DNA from: an uncultured Croceitalea sp. | GTDB lineage: Bacteria; Bacteroidota; Bacteroidia; Flavobacteriales; Flavobacteriaceae | Assembly: GCA_937959125.1 (NCBI GenBank) | Contig: CALGQU010000113.1 | Span: forward strand, 1-32,892 | Length of the DNA stretch: 32,892 nt | Reading direction: 5' to 3' | Shown: piece after piece, positions 13,494 to 21,574 of the stretch | Layout of the letters: every line of letters begins with the position of its first letter | Position numbering within the stretch: position 1 is the stretch's first letter | Made by a program: the position numbers and the translations under genes | The notes under the pieces: model-generated | What the model saw: only the letters and a program-made list of their open reading frames with translations | The model's database searches: none | What the model was told of the DNA's origin: nothing

Positions 13494-15215
13494 TTAAATA
13501 TTCTGTTGTTTTAGTTGGTCTATAATATAATCCGAAGCCCTCCATGAAAGGGCCAATATGGTCCACGTACAATTTTTATCGGCTTGTGATACAAAAGGTC
13601 CTGCATCTACGATAAAAACGTTATCCACATCGTGCAATTGCTGAAATTTATTGGTCACCGATGTTTTGGGGTCGTCCCCCATCCTTGTGGTACCCACTTC
13701 ATGGATAATCTCCCCAGGTTTGTTCAAGCCATAGTCTTGGTCTTTTCCGGGTTTGTCCCCCAAGTAAATTCCACCCATATTATGAATGATTTCCTCAAAG
13801 GTGTCCTGCATATGTTTGGCTTGTTTTACCTCCAAATCAGACCACTGGTAGTTGAATTTTAAGACCGGTATCCCGTACTCGTCTACCGTAGTGGGGTCAA
13901 TTTCGCAATAGTTTTCTATTCTGGCAATACCTTCACCACGGCCACCAAAGCCAATGATGGAACCGTAATATTTCTTCACTTCATCCCTAAGGCTATCCCC
14001 ATAGCCCCCTACTTTAAGCCCAAAATACTTGTTTAAATCCCCTTGGTTCCATCCAAAGCCATAATTGGGCTGTGCCATTCCGCCCCACACTTCAATATGG
14101 TATCCCCTTGGAAAATCGAGTTTGGAGTTATCCCCCCACCAAGGCGAATAAACGTGCATGCCGCCTACCCCGTCCTCGTTATAGGACACTTTACGGTTCA
14201 TTAAGGCAGGAATTACCCCGGCAGCTCCCGCGCCCGTAGAATCATGCAAATACTTGCCCACAAGATTGCTGCTATTTCCCAGTCCATTGGGGTGTTGTTT
14301 GCTTTTTGAATTTAAGAGTATTCGGGCAGAACTACATGCAGAAGCCGCCAGCACCACTATTTTAGCTTTTAGGGAATACTCTTTTCTATCTTCTTTATTG
14401 ATGTAAGAAACCCCGGTAGCTTTGCCTTCTTCATTGGTCAGCACCTCCCTAACCATGGAATTGACAAAAATCTTCACCTTTCCACCGCTTTTCTGGGCTG
14501 GGAATATCAAGCAACTTCCAGAAGAAAAATCGGCATAAGCAGAACAAGAACGGCTACACTGCCCGCAATAGAAGCAAACACCGCGTTCATTGTTGATTTT
14601 TTTTGTGAGCATGGACAGTCTTCCGGGAATTACCGGAATATTGGATTTTTTGGCCCCGTTAATGTAAAAGAGTTCATGGAGCCTTGGCTTTGGCGGGGGA
14701 AGAAAAAATCCATCCGGGTCGTTTTCTCGGCCTTCATTAGTACCAAAAACACCGATCAGTTTATCGACTTTATCATAGTAAGGCTTGACATCCTCATAAC
14801 CTATGGGCCAATCCTCCCCATGGCCATCCCTGGTTTTTCCTTTAAAATCCTTAGGGCCAAAACGAAGGGATATCCTACCCCAATGGTTGGTTCGTCCTCC
14901 CAACATCCTGGAGCGCCACCACCTAAAGATAGTTCCCGGTGTATGTGTATAGGGCTCCCCTTCCACCTCCCAATCCCCATAGGACATATCCCAACCACCA
15001 AAAGCACGATCTGTACCAGCCCCTCTTCTAGGTGATTCATAAGGCCATTTTAATTGGGTCATGGTCTTGGGGTCTGCAGGGTCAAAGAACGGCCCCGCTT
15101 CGACTACGGCAACATTTAGCCCAGCATCTGCCAGTTGTTTGGTAGCCATACCACCACCTGCACCCGAGCCTACGATGATAACATCATAAACTTGGGGGTT
15201 TTCTATAATTTGCAT
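13494..15215 (-). CDS. GMC family FAD-dependent oxidoreductase
   Basis: Large catalytic subunit of a sugar or alcohol dehydrogenase of the glucose-methanol-choline family. 573 residues, no signal peptide. The FAD-binding motif is DVIIVGSGAGG (Gly16, Gly18, Gly21). The second FAD-contact region (GGRTNHWGRISLRFG, about 107-120) is typical of the gluconate-dehydrogenase branch. A cysteine cluster at residues 214, 217, 220 and 224 (CFYCGQCSRSC), with another Cys at 235, is compatible with an iron-sulfur cluster that could pass electrons on. The C-terminal FAD/substrate part has EIIHEVGTTRMG (active-site His) and DNVFIVDAGPFV; the second catalytic residue falls at the NCTWTILAL stretch, where an Asn is usual. 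First of a three-gene unit with the subunit 3 and isomerase genes. Substrate unknown; glucosides oxidised to 3-keto sugars are one possibility. Confidence 0.92.
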   Translation of the reverse strand: MQIIENPQVYDVIIVGSGAGGGMATKQLADAGLNVAVVEAGPFFDPADPKTMTQLKWPYESPRRGAGTDRAFGGWDMSYGDWEVEGEPYTHTPGTIFRWWRSRMLGGRTNHWGRISLRFGPKDFKGKTRDGHGEDWPIGYEDVKPYYDKVDKLIGVFGTNEGRENDPDGFFLPPPKPRLHELFYINGAKKSNIPVIPGRLSMLTKKINNERGVCFYCGQCSRSCSAYADFSSGSCLIFPAQKSGGKVKIFVNSMVREVLTNEEGKATGVSYINKEDRKEYSLKAKIVVLAASACSSARILLNSKSKQHPNGLGNSSNLVGKYLHDSTGAGAAGVIPALMNRKVSYNEDGVGGMHVYSPWWGDNSKLDFPRGYHIEVWGGMAQPNYGFGWNQGDLNKYFGLKVGGYGDSLRDEVKKYYGSIIGFGGRGEGIARIENYCEIDPTTVDEYGIPVLKFNYQWSDLEVKQAKHMQDTFEEIIHNMGGIYLGDKPGKDQDYGLNKPGEIIHEVGTTRMGDDPKTSVTNKFQQLHDVDNVFIVDAGPFVSQADKNCTWTILALSWRASDYIIDQLKQQNI

Positions 15216-15315
15216 GTGTTTAGTTTGGTCAAGGGATTTTCTACATCCCTATAAGTTAAGTATTCTTAAAGATAGTAAAATTGGATTATTAGTTTTATAT
15301 CTAGAAATATTGAAA

Positions 15316-15735
15316 ATGGATATAGATGTCGAAAATCTAGAGAGTTGCCTCAAAAAAAAATATAGTTTTAAATATAAGCCTGAATTTTCTGAATCTTTTA
15401 AGACCACTATTAAAGACAGTCAGATTATTCCGTTAAGTGCTGAGGTTTTTAAAAAACTGGAATGGCCCATAGTTTTTATCAGCAGCAAGACCGTTGAGGC
15501 TAAGCGACAAGGAGACTGGAAGCAATTAACTGAAAAGATTACAATTACAAAAAAGTCTTCTGGCCGTATTCAGGTGCATAGTAAATCCCTTAAGAAAATA
15601 ATTTTTTACTATAGAATAAATTCAAAAAGAACGGGGTTATTCATTTCTCTTTTCGAAAAACTAAAGATGGAATATGAAATAAGTGAAAAGCTGACCGCTT
15701 TAGAAACGGAATATGAAAAGCGTATTTCAATGTAG
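15316..15735 (+). CDS. Unknown protein, N-terminal part of a frame cut by TAG
   Basis: 139 residues from the ATG at 15316 (MDIDVENLESCLKKKYSFKY); the frame is open upstream to 15214 but overlaps the divergent GMC start and is unlike a protein start, so I reject the longer version. The protein is charged, lysine-rich, has no signal or membrane segment, and ends in a helical KLTALETEYEKRISM just before the TAG at 15733-15735. Reading on in the same frame through the TAG gives EYQVPNKLPKPFSKPNPN and then a membrane helix, the typical look of a Pro-rich linker between a cytoplasmic head and a membrane domain. So this is very likely the N-terminal part of one larger protein. I do not recognise the family. 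The block is visibly more AT-rich than its neighbours. Confidence 0.6.
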   Translation: MDIDVENLESCLKKKYSFKYKPEFSESFKTTIKDSQIIPLSAEVFKKLEWPIVFISSKTVEAKRQGDWKQLTEKITITKKSSGRIQVHSKSLKKIIFYYRINSKRTGLFISLFEKLKMEYEISEKLTALETEYEKRISM

Positions 15736-15816
15736 GAATACCAAGTCCCAAATAAGCTTCCCAAACCTTTTTCCAAACCAAACCCAAATCTAATATTATC
15801 TCTTATTGGTGGTCTA

Positions 15817-16404
15817 TTGGTTGCTATCTTCTTTGACTTAATAATCGGATTATTCACTAGTATATTCTCTAATTATATAGGTCTATATGAATTTGTAATT
15901 GGTGTTGGCGCAGGCTATTTATTTGCTCAAATTTTAATGAAAACTAATTATGTAATATTTAATCATATTCAGTTTATTACTGCGGGAATTATGGTTGTGG
16001 TATTGCTAATAAGTCAATTTATACAATATCAATGGTGGATTTCGAACCTTGGTATTAGTGACATTAGTTTTTTAAAATTTATAGAATTACTCTTTAAGGA
16101 GGGTTTGACCTTAGAGGGAATGGATATTGGCACGATAGGCCTTACTCTAAGTTGGATTTTTCAGATTGTTGTTCCATACTTCCTTGCGACATCTATTGTT
16201 GGAAACATTTTGGGACAATACATAGTTAAAAGAGTACCTGAAAAGGTTGTAGAATATGTTAGATACCTAATAGGATTGGGCAAATCGCAAAGCGAAATCA
16301 GAGCGTTGTTATCGCAAAAAGGTTGGAATAACATGTCAGACCAAGATGATATATTTTCAGCGATTTTTCAGTTGATAGGTTTTCAAAAAATGAATAGGGA
16401 GTAA
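15817..16404 (+). CDS. Unknown multi-pass membrane protein, C-terminal part of the same frame
   Basis: 195 residues from the ATG at 15817, but the same frame is open back to the TAG at 15733-15735, so this ATG is an arbitrary start that falls inside the first membrane helix (LILSLIGGLLVAIFFDLIIG). About four membrane segments are visible: that one, YEFVIGVGAGYLFAQIL, FITAGIMVVVLLISQFI and GLTLSWIFQIVVPYFLATSI. A soluble helical tail follows (VEYVRYLIGLGKSQSEIRALLSQKGW), resembling a small helical bundle or ubiquitin-associated-like fold. No family recognised. If the TAG is real, the membrane part would be made, if at all, from an internal start or by readthrough. AT-rich, like the upstream part. 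Confidence 0.55.
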   Translation: MVAIFFDLIIGLFTSIFSNYIGLYEFVIGVGAGYLFAQILMKTNYVIFNHIQFITAGIMVVVLLISQFIQYQWWISNLGISDISFLKFIELLFKEGLTLEGMDIGTIGLTLSWIFQIVVPYFLATSIVGNILGQYIVKRVPEKVVEYVRYLIGLGKSQSEIRALLSQKGWNNMSDQDDIFSAIFQLIGFQKMNRE

Positions 16405-16573
16405 AGCGCAAGATTACTGTCATAGCATATATAGCATTGCTGGCGGTCACTCGCTTTATTTAGAAATTTAGCGCTGAAAACCACGCCTTCAACTACAAAT
16501 CCCTTTGCTTCGCAAATGATGGGCTTTTTTATCTTGTTTCTTCCCGAAAGCAAACTTTCGTTCGGCGCAAAAC
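16405..16573. other. Spacer between membrane-protein gene and tRNA-Val terminator
   Basis: No supported gene. Small hairpins are visible: TTTGC-TTC-GCAAA near 16502, and CGAAAG-CAAA-CTTTCG near 16545. One minus-strand frame stays open across this stretch and through the tRNA, but it is a by-product of the tRNA sequence and has no protein family features. It may be a dispersed repeat unit, as the TTCCCGAAAGC stretch is shared with 11124. Confidence 0.5.
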
Positions 16574-16603
16574 AAAAAATCCCTATGTCATACATCGGGA
16601 TTT
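16574..16603 (-). terminator. Intrinsic terminator after tRNA-Val(TAC)
   Basis: A 12-bp imperfect stem (16577-16588 with 16592-16603, one T/C mismatch, 3-nt loop CAT). On the minus strand the stem is followed by TTTTTT (16574-16579). It begins 10 bp downstream of the tRNA 3' end. Confidence 0.8.
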
Positions 16604-16613
16604 GTGATTGATG

Positions 16614-16688
16614 TGGGCGCTGAGGGATTCGAACCCCCGACCCCCTCGGTGTAAACGAGGTGCTCTGAACCAACTGAGCTAAGCGCCC
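16614..16688 (-). tRNA. tRNA-Val (anticodon TAC)
   Basis: Minus-strand cloverleaf: acceptor GGGCGCT/AGCGCCC with discriminator A, D arm GCTC-AGTTGGTTCA-GAGC, anticodon arm CCTCG-TTTACAC-CGAGG, variable GGGTC, T arm GGGGG-TTCGAAT-CCCTC. The loop gives anticodon TAC (valine). CCA is not encoded. With the tRNA-Val(GAC) at 11161-11235 the window holds both valine isoacceptors. Confidence 0.95.
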
Positions 16689-16765
16689 CAATTTGATTTT
16701 CTCAAATAAGGAGTGCAAATATAGCACCATTTTTTTGTTACCTAAAAGAAAAAGCTATAAAAAAT

Positions 16766-17977
16766 TCAAACCACTTCAGCGACCACAAAAGTACTCCCAC
16801 CCACAAACACCACATCGTTCTTTTTTGCATTGGCCTTAGCCGCTTTTAATCCTTTGACAACCGATGAATACCCAGTTCCCCCTAGCTTGTATATCCGGGC
16901 GGCACAAAGCAGTTCCTCCAGTTCCATACCTCTGGGAATATCTGGTTTTACAAAATAATAGCTGGCCTTTTTGGGAAAAAGCGAAAGTAGTCCATCCACA
17001 TTTTTATCGTTCACAAACCCCAATACCATATGTAGGTTCTTTGCCTTTGTTTGCTGTAATTGTTCCAAGACCACTTGTAGTCCTTCTTTATTATGGGCCG
17101 TATCACAGATGACTTTTGGGTTTTGGGACAGCACTTGCCATCTCCCCAACAAACCTGTGTTTTCGACGACCTTTTTAAGTCCTCTTTTAATGTGCTTTTC
17201 GGAAACCTTAAAATGCGCAAGTTGCCTAATACAACTGACCACTCCTTTAATATTTCGTTCTTGGTACGCTCCCAAAAGGTCGGTTGTATACCTAGGCATA
17301 TCCTGTTCGTCCGAAAACACCAGTTCCGATTGCAATTGATTGGCAATAAGTTGAAACAATAGGGTGGTTTCTTTTTGGCGTTCACTGATCACCACGGGAA
17401 TACCACGTTTGATGATACCCGCTTTTTCCAAAGCGATCTTCTCCAAGGTATTGCCCAACACCTGCTGGTGGTCCATACCAATATTGGTAATCAAAGCCAC
17501 TTCTGGGGTTATAATATTCGTAGAATCCAATCGCCCTCCCAAACCCACTTCAATGATGGCGATATCAACCTCTTTCTTTGCAAAATAGTAGAAGGCCATA
17601 CCCACGGTCATTTCAAAAAAGGATAAATTATGGTTTTCTAAATACCCATAATTGTCAGCAATAAAGTCCGTTACAAAGGTCTTTTTTACTTTTTTTCCGT
17701 TGACGGTGATGCGTTCCCTAAAATCCTTTAAATGAGGAGAGGTGTAAAGACCTACCTTGTAGCCGGCTTCAAGTAGTATAGAAGCCAACATATGACTACT
17801 GGAACCTTTACCATTGGTCCCTGCAACATGGATACTCTTAAATTTTTTATGGGGATTTCCAAGATGGCTTGCAAAGGCTTGAATGGTTTCCAGTTTCCCA
17901 GAAAATGCCGTTACCCCTTTTTTTTGGTACATGGGAAGTTGTGCGAACATCCATTGCACGGTTTCTTTGTAATTCAC
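16766..17977 (-). CDS. folC: Folylpolyglutamate synthase / dihydrofolate synthase
   Basis: Adds glutamate to dihydropteroate and then to folates; cytoplasmic Mur-ligase-family enzyme. 403 residues. The P-loop is VAGTNGKGSSSHML (Gly53 to Ser59), followed by the omega-loop YTSPHLKDFRERI, FFEMTVGMAFYYFA, the catalytic EVGLGGRLDSTN block and TNIGMDHQQVLGNTLEKIALEKAGI. The C-terminal domain has ICDTAHNKEGLQVVLEQL and VLGFVNDKNV. The start is GTG at 17977, giving MNYKETVQWMFAQLPMYQ, the usual N-terminus; it overlaps the TonB stop by one base (TAGTG), so translation is coupled. Last gene of the nhaD-exbB-exbD-tonB-folC group. Confidence 0.95.
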   Translation of the reverse strand: MNYKETVQWMFAQLPMYQKKGVTAFSGKLETIQAFASHLGNPHKKFKSIHVAGTNGKGSSSHMLASILLEAGYKVGLYTSPHLKDFRERITVNGKKVKKTFVTDFIADNYGYLENHNLSFFEMTVGMAFYYFAKKEVDIAIIEVGLGGRLDSTNIITPEVALITNIGMDHQQVLGNTLEKIALEKAGIIKRGIPVVISERQKETTLLFQLIANQLQSELVFSDEQDMPRYTTDLLGAYQERNIKGVVSCIRQLAHFKVSEKHIKRGLKKVVENTGLLGRWQVLSQNPKVICDTAHNKEGLQVVLEQLQQTKAKNLHMVLGFVNDKNVDGLLSLFPKKASYYFVKPDIPRGMELEELLCAARIYKLGGTGYSSVVKGLKAAKANAKKNDVVFVGGSTFVVAEVV

Positions 17978-18876
17978 TACTGCCCCAATTTGAAGTTGAC
18001 GACCACAAAACCTATTTGTTGGGAAGGTGCTTTAGAGTCCAAGTTCCACTTGTGCAGCAATGCTGTTTTCTTGGCTGGTTCCAATAAGCACGGCGCATTA
18101 TTTGTAGTTCCTTTTACCCCTGGAATCGCTTTTATGACCCGGCCGTTTCTATCTACCGTAATTTTTACGACCACACGCCCGTCTTCATTACAATCCTGTG
18201 TTACCTTACCCTTGCTAACAAGAGCCCTACCATTTAACCCATAACCGCCGGTTCCCGAACCACTGCCGGGAGCTCCGTAGTAACTGGTAGCATAGGGATT
18301 ACCGTTAGGTTGTCCTTTATCGCCAGGTGTAGTATCGTCCCCTTCACTACCGGAGTCGGTTCCGTCGGACTTGCCGATACCGCCCATTAAGGCGTCCAAT
18401 TTCTTTTTCTTTGCTTCTTGTTCCCTTCTTTTTTGGGCTTCCGCTTCTTGCTTTAACCGTTCCTTACGTTCCGCTTCTGCCTTGGCTTTTGCCGCTGCGG
18501 CATCGGCTTTACGCTTTGCCTCCTTTTGTTGTTTTATCCTAATGGACTCTTCACTTTCTTGCGTCAATACCTTTTCCGTAGGAGCTTCCTTGGCAACTTC
18601 GGTTTCCGTTATTTGTTCTTCCACGACCTCCTCTTCCACCTGCTGCTCTGGCGGATTGGTAGGTTCTGGAATATCCAAAGGTTCCGATTTTATTTTTTCC
18701 TTGGGTTGTTGTTTGCCACTACCAAAATTGGTGGTGCCAAAATTTACCGCTATGCCGCTTTCCTCTGGAGGGTCCAAATAGGTCAACCCAATATAGAAAA
18801 GCAACAGTAACAGTACACTTAACAGCACTGTGGTAAGTGTGAAGGATTTTTTCTTGTGTCTCGTGTCTAAAAACAA
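17977..18876 (-). CDS. tonB: Energy transducer TonB
   Basis: Links the ExbB/ExbD proton channel in the inner membrane to TonB-dependent outer-membrane transporters. 299 residues: a short cytoplasmic N-terminus, one membrane helix at about residues 15-35 (FTLTTVLLSVLLLLLFYIGL), a long periplasmic linker that begins Pro/Glu-rich and becomes a charged Ala/Lys/Glu coiled region (about 110-160, TolA-like), a Gly-rich stretch, and a TonB C-terminal domain (about 215-299: GKVTQDCNEDGRVVVKITVDRNGRV). The start appears to be TTG at 18876; no ATG is available before the membrane helix, and the N-terminus LDTRHKKKSFTLT fits what I know of relatives. It is separated from exbD by 2 bp. The long coiled linker is more like TolA than a classical TonB, so a Tol-type role is possible. 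Confidence 0.88.
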   Translation of the reverse strand: MFLDTRHKKKSFTLTTVLLSVLLLLLFYIGLTYLDPPEESGIAVNFGTTNFGSGKQQPKEKIKSEPLDIPEPTNPPEQQVEEEVVEEQITETEVAKEAPTEKVLTQESEESIRIKQQKEAKRKADAAAAKAKAEAERKERLKQEAEAQKRREQEAKKKKLDALMGGIGKSDGTDSGSEGDDTTPGDKGQPNGNPYATSYYGAPGSGSGTGGYGLNGRALVSKGKVTQDCNEDGRVVVKITVDRNGRVIKAIPGVKGTTNNAPCLLEPAKKTALLHKWNLDSKAPSQQIGFVVVNFKLGQ

Positions 18877-18878
18877 AA

Positions 18879-19265
18879 TTAGTTGGGCCTTACGGCCAGT
18901 ATTACCTTAAAGTTATTTCTATTGGCAATATCCATAACGTTGACCGCCTCCTTAATGGCAACGGATTCTTCTGCCCTAAGGATAATGGTAGGCTTTTCTT
19001 GGCCTTCCAACGCTTTTTTAAGTTCAATTTCAATGTATTCGCCATTGATTTGTTCGTTGTTCACATAGTACTTTAAATTCTTGTCTATGGTCACCGAAAC
19101 GTTCTGCGTATTGGTAGATTTCCCTTTTGCCTTTGGCAAGAGCAAATCCAACGCATTGGGTGCATTGGAGGTCAACATAAAAAAGACCAACAGCAAAAAG
19201 ACAATGTCCGTCATGGAAGACATGCTAAATTCTGGACTTACCTTGTTCCTTCCCTTTAGTTTCAT
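18879..19265 (-). CDS. exbD: ExbD/TolR family biopolymer transport protein
   Basis: Inner-membrane partner of ExbB in the proton channel that powers TonB. 128 residues: short cytoplasmic N-terminus (MKLKGRNKVSPEFSMSSM), one membrane helix with the channel aspartate in MTDIVFLLLVFFML, then a periplasmic domain. Asp in the TDIVFLLL motif is the expected proton-carrying residue. Length fits the family. It sits between exbB (6 bp gap) and tonB (2 bp gap). Only one exbD copy lies here, whereas many Bacteroidota loci carry two in tandem. Confidence 0.94.
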   Translation of the reverse strand: MKLKGRNKVSPEFSMSSMTDIVFLLLVFFMLTSNAPNALDLLLPKAKGKSTNTQNVSVTIDKNLKYYVNNEQINGEYIEIELKKALEGQEKPTIILRAEESVAIKEAVNVMDIANRNNFKVILAVRPN

Positions 19266-19271
19266 AGGTGC

Positions 19272-19964
19272 TTAGATTGGCTCGTTCAACAGGTCTAAAA
19301 ACTCTACGGCATTGGCCTCCATTTTATGGACTACCTTATCCGTTCTGTTCACCAAGTGGTTGTAGCCTATATAGGCGATGATACCCACTACCAAGCCTGC
19401 CACGGTTGTTGTCATGGCCGTATAAATACCTGATGCCAAAGACCCCATCTCCGCTTGACCACCGCTACTGGCCATTTCATGGAACGCCAATATCATACCT
19501 ATTACGGTGCCCAAGAAACCGATCATAGGGGCGGCTCCAGCTACCGTAGCCAAAACACTTACGTTTTTCTCCAGCTTATATACTTCCAACGTTCCCGCGT
19601 TCTCTATCGCCGTATTGATATCGTCCAAAGGCTTTCCTATACGGGAAACCCCTTTTTCCGTCAATCGGGCTACGGGGGAATCCGTTTGGGCACAAAGGAG
19701 TTTTGCCGCTTCCAGTTTCCCGTTCATGACATGGTCACGAATCTGGTTCATAAAATTCTTGTCAATTTTGGACGCCGCTTTTATGGCAAAAATGCGTTCA
19801 AAATAAATGTAGAGTGCCACAAAGAGCAGCACAAAAAGTATCGTAATGATTACAATACTACCGGTACCACCGTTTACGATCAAATCAATGACCGACAGTG
19901 TCTTTTCTTCCGAAATACCAGCAGCCGCATCAACGCCTTCTTCCAAATCTTGAAATAGTGTCAT
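19272..19964 (-). CDS. exbB: ExbB/TolQ/MotA family proton channel protein
   Basis: Inner-membrane proton channel component. 230 residues with three membrane segments: the first at about residues 33-53 (TGSIVIITILFVLLFVALYIYF), a long cytoplasmic loop with KLEAAKLLCAQTDSPVAR, then the second and third at roughly 135-160 and 180-200 (APMIGFLGTVIGMILAF and TAMTTTVAGLVVGIIAYIGYN). The GFLGTVIGM and TTVAGLVVGI blocks are the family signatures. First of exbB-exbD-tonB; nhaD lies 51 bp upstream on the same strand. An N-terminal stretch of about 20 residues before the first helix is acidic and not recognised as a signal. Confidence 0.94.
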   Translation of the reverse strand: MTLFQDLEEGVDAAAGISEEKTLSVIDLIVNGGTGSIVIITILFVLLFVALYIYFERIFAIKAASKIDKNFMNQIRDHVMNGKLEAAKLLCAQTDSPVARLTEKGVSRIGKPLDDINTAIENAGTLEVYKLEKNVSVLATVAGAAPMIGFLGTVIGMILAFHEMASSGGQAEMGSLASGIYTAMTTTVAGLVVGIIAYIGYNHLVNRTDKVVHKMEANAVEFLDLLNEPI

Positions 19965-20015
19965 AAAGTATCCCCAATTTTAAGTTGCAATAATAACGCA
20001 GTTTTGGGAATAAAA

Positions 20016-21350
20016 TTATGCTGCAAAAATAAAATCACGCATAGCAATGAATACAAGGGCACCTGCAACAAAACCTACAAAAGCAAGCCAAGCTATTTTT
20101 TTAAGGTACCAAAAGAAATCAATCTTCTCCATTCCCATAGCTACCACTCCGGCCGCGGAACCAATAATCAACATACTTCCGCCCGTTCCGGCAGAGTAGG
20201 CGATAAAGTGCCATAACGGATTATCACCGGGCTCAGAGAACATGCCCATACTCGCAGCTACCAAAGGCACATTATCAATGACAGCAGACCCTATTCCCAG
20301 AAGCATCACCACAATATCCGTTTGTGGGATAGCTTGGTTAAGGCTTTCTGCGTAGTTAAAGAGGATTCCTAAGGATTCCAATGCCGCCACGGCCAATAGA
20401 ATCCCTAAAAAGAATAAAATACTAGGGAGCTCTATTTTGGTCAAAGCAGCATGTACCGGACTATGGTGTGCAGCCTCATGGTGATCATCATCCACTGCAG
20501 AACTGATTGCAAACTTGGAGTTACTGTAAATCTCTGCAAAGGTGGCCACAATGGCCAAGGACAACATCATACCCACATATGGAGGTAAATGCGTGATGGT
20601 TTTAAAGAAAGGTACAAAAACGATAGCTCCTAAACCTAGATATAACATAATAGGACCATACTTGGATTTTGGGGCTTCAGCAGTTTCATCCATGGCTACC
20701 TCGCCCCTAAACGCTTTAAACCTACTGGCAATGATGGTTGGGACCAGCATACAAACAATGGACGGCACCAACACACGCAGTACCAAGGAGCCGGCCTCAA
20801 CTTTATTGGCGATCCATAGCATGGTAGTGGTCACGTCCCCAATAGGAGACCAAGCCCCACCGGCATTGGCATTTATAATGATAAGACCCGCAAACCATAA
20901 TCTGGTCTCCCGATCCTTGATCACCTTCTGTAAAATAGTGATCAATACAATAGTTGCCGTAAGGTTGTCAATGATGGCAGAAAGGATAAAGGCCAAAATG
21001 GAAAAAATCCAAAGGAGCCGTGTTTTGCTTTTGGTTCTAATATATCCCTTAATGGTAGCAAAACCATCAAAGTAATCAATGATTTCCACAATGGTCATCG
21101 CCCCCAGTAAGAACACCAGTATTTCAGCGGTCTTTCCCAAATGGTGCAACAGTATTTCTTCGATATGGGTAGGTTCCAGCTGTTTTAATTCTGCATTTAC
21201 CTCAAAAACATCCATATGGGTAAGCGCAATGATAGCCCATAAAATAGCCATCATAGCCAAAGCCGGAATCAGCTTATCTATTTTAAGGTTATGTTCCAAG
21301 GTAATGGCCAAATACCCGGCCAAAAAGACAATAATTACTATAGTTTCCAT
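20016..21350 (-). CDS. nhaD: Sodium:proton antiporter NhaD
   Basis: Predicted Na+/H+ antiporter of the NhaD type (ion transporter superfamily), exporting sodium, as expected in a marine bacterium. 444 residues from the ATG at 21350 (METIVIIVFLAGYLAI); an open frame extends 19 residues further upstream (to 21407) but the METIV start begins right at the first helix and matches the family better. About 11-12 hydrophobic segments are visible. Family marks include IDNLTATIVLITIL, INANAGGAWSPIGDVTTTMLW and the second-half IGSAVIDNVPLVAASMGM. A His-rich cytoplasmic loop is seen (DDDHHEAAHHSPVH). It is followed by exbB at a 51 bp gap, so the gene order suggests one transcription unit for ion and TonB energetics. 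Confidence 0.92.
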   Translation of the reverse strand: METIVIIVFLAGYLAITLEHNLKIDKLIPALAMMAILWAIIALTHMDVFEVNAELKQLEPTHIEEILLHHLGKTAEILVFLLGAMTIVEIIDYFDGFATIKGYIRTKSKTRLLWIFSILAFILSAIIDNLTATIVLITILQKVIKDRETRLWFAGLIIINANAGGAWSPIGDVTTTMLWIANKVEAGSLVLRVLVPSIVCMLVPTIIASRFKAFRGEVAMDETAEAPKSKYGPIMLYLGLGAIVFVPFFKTITHLPPYVGMMLSLAIVATFAEIYSNSKFAISSAVDDDHHEAAHHSPVHAALTKIELPSILFFLGILLAVAALESLGILFNYAESLNQAIPQTDIVVMLLGIGSAVIDNVPLVAASMGMFSEPGDNPLWHFIAYSAGTGGSMLIIGSAAGVVAMGMEKIDFFWYLKKIAWLAFVGFVAGALVFIAMRDFIFAA

Positions 21351-21536
21351 TATATAAGTTGGTTTAGTAGATCCTAAAGATTGCATGCCGATTGTAGGTA
21401 ACCGCAATCCGTGTTTTCAAATGAAGCTAAATATAAGGATAGAACAAAAGAACTCCCAACCTGTCCCTAAATTTTTAACATATTAAACTATTCTTTGATT
21501 TTTATACTTTTTCTTAAACATTATACAACTAACCCG

Positions 21537-21544
21537 TATCTTTG
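21537..21544 (+). promoter_or_regulatory. Candidate -7 element of the acyl-CoA dehydrogenase promoter
   Basis: TATCTTTG fits TAnnTTTG and lies 31 bp before the start codon, a normal distance. No TTG is seen at the -33 spacing, so this is a single-element match. Confidence 0.55.
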
Positions 21545-21574
21545 CTCTAGTTTTTTACTTATTTCTCAATAATT

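Noticed and set aside
15214-15315. Upstream extension of the unknown protein from 15214
   Set aside because: It overlaps the divergent GMC start codon and its 34 residues do not look like a protein N-terminus; the ATG at 15316 is the better start.
16383-16730. Open frame of 115 codons on the minus strand covering tRNA-Val(TAC)
   Set aside because: It runs through the tRNA and its terminator; the reading is a by-product and has no domain features.
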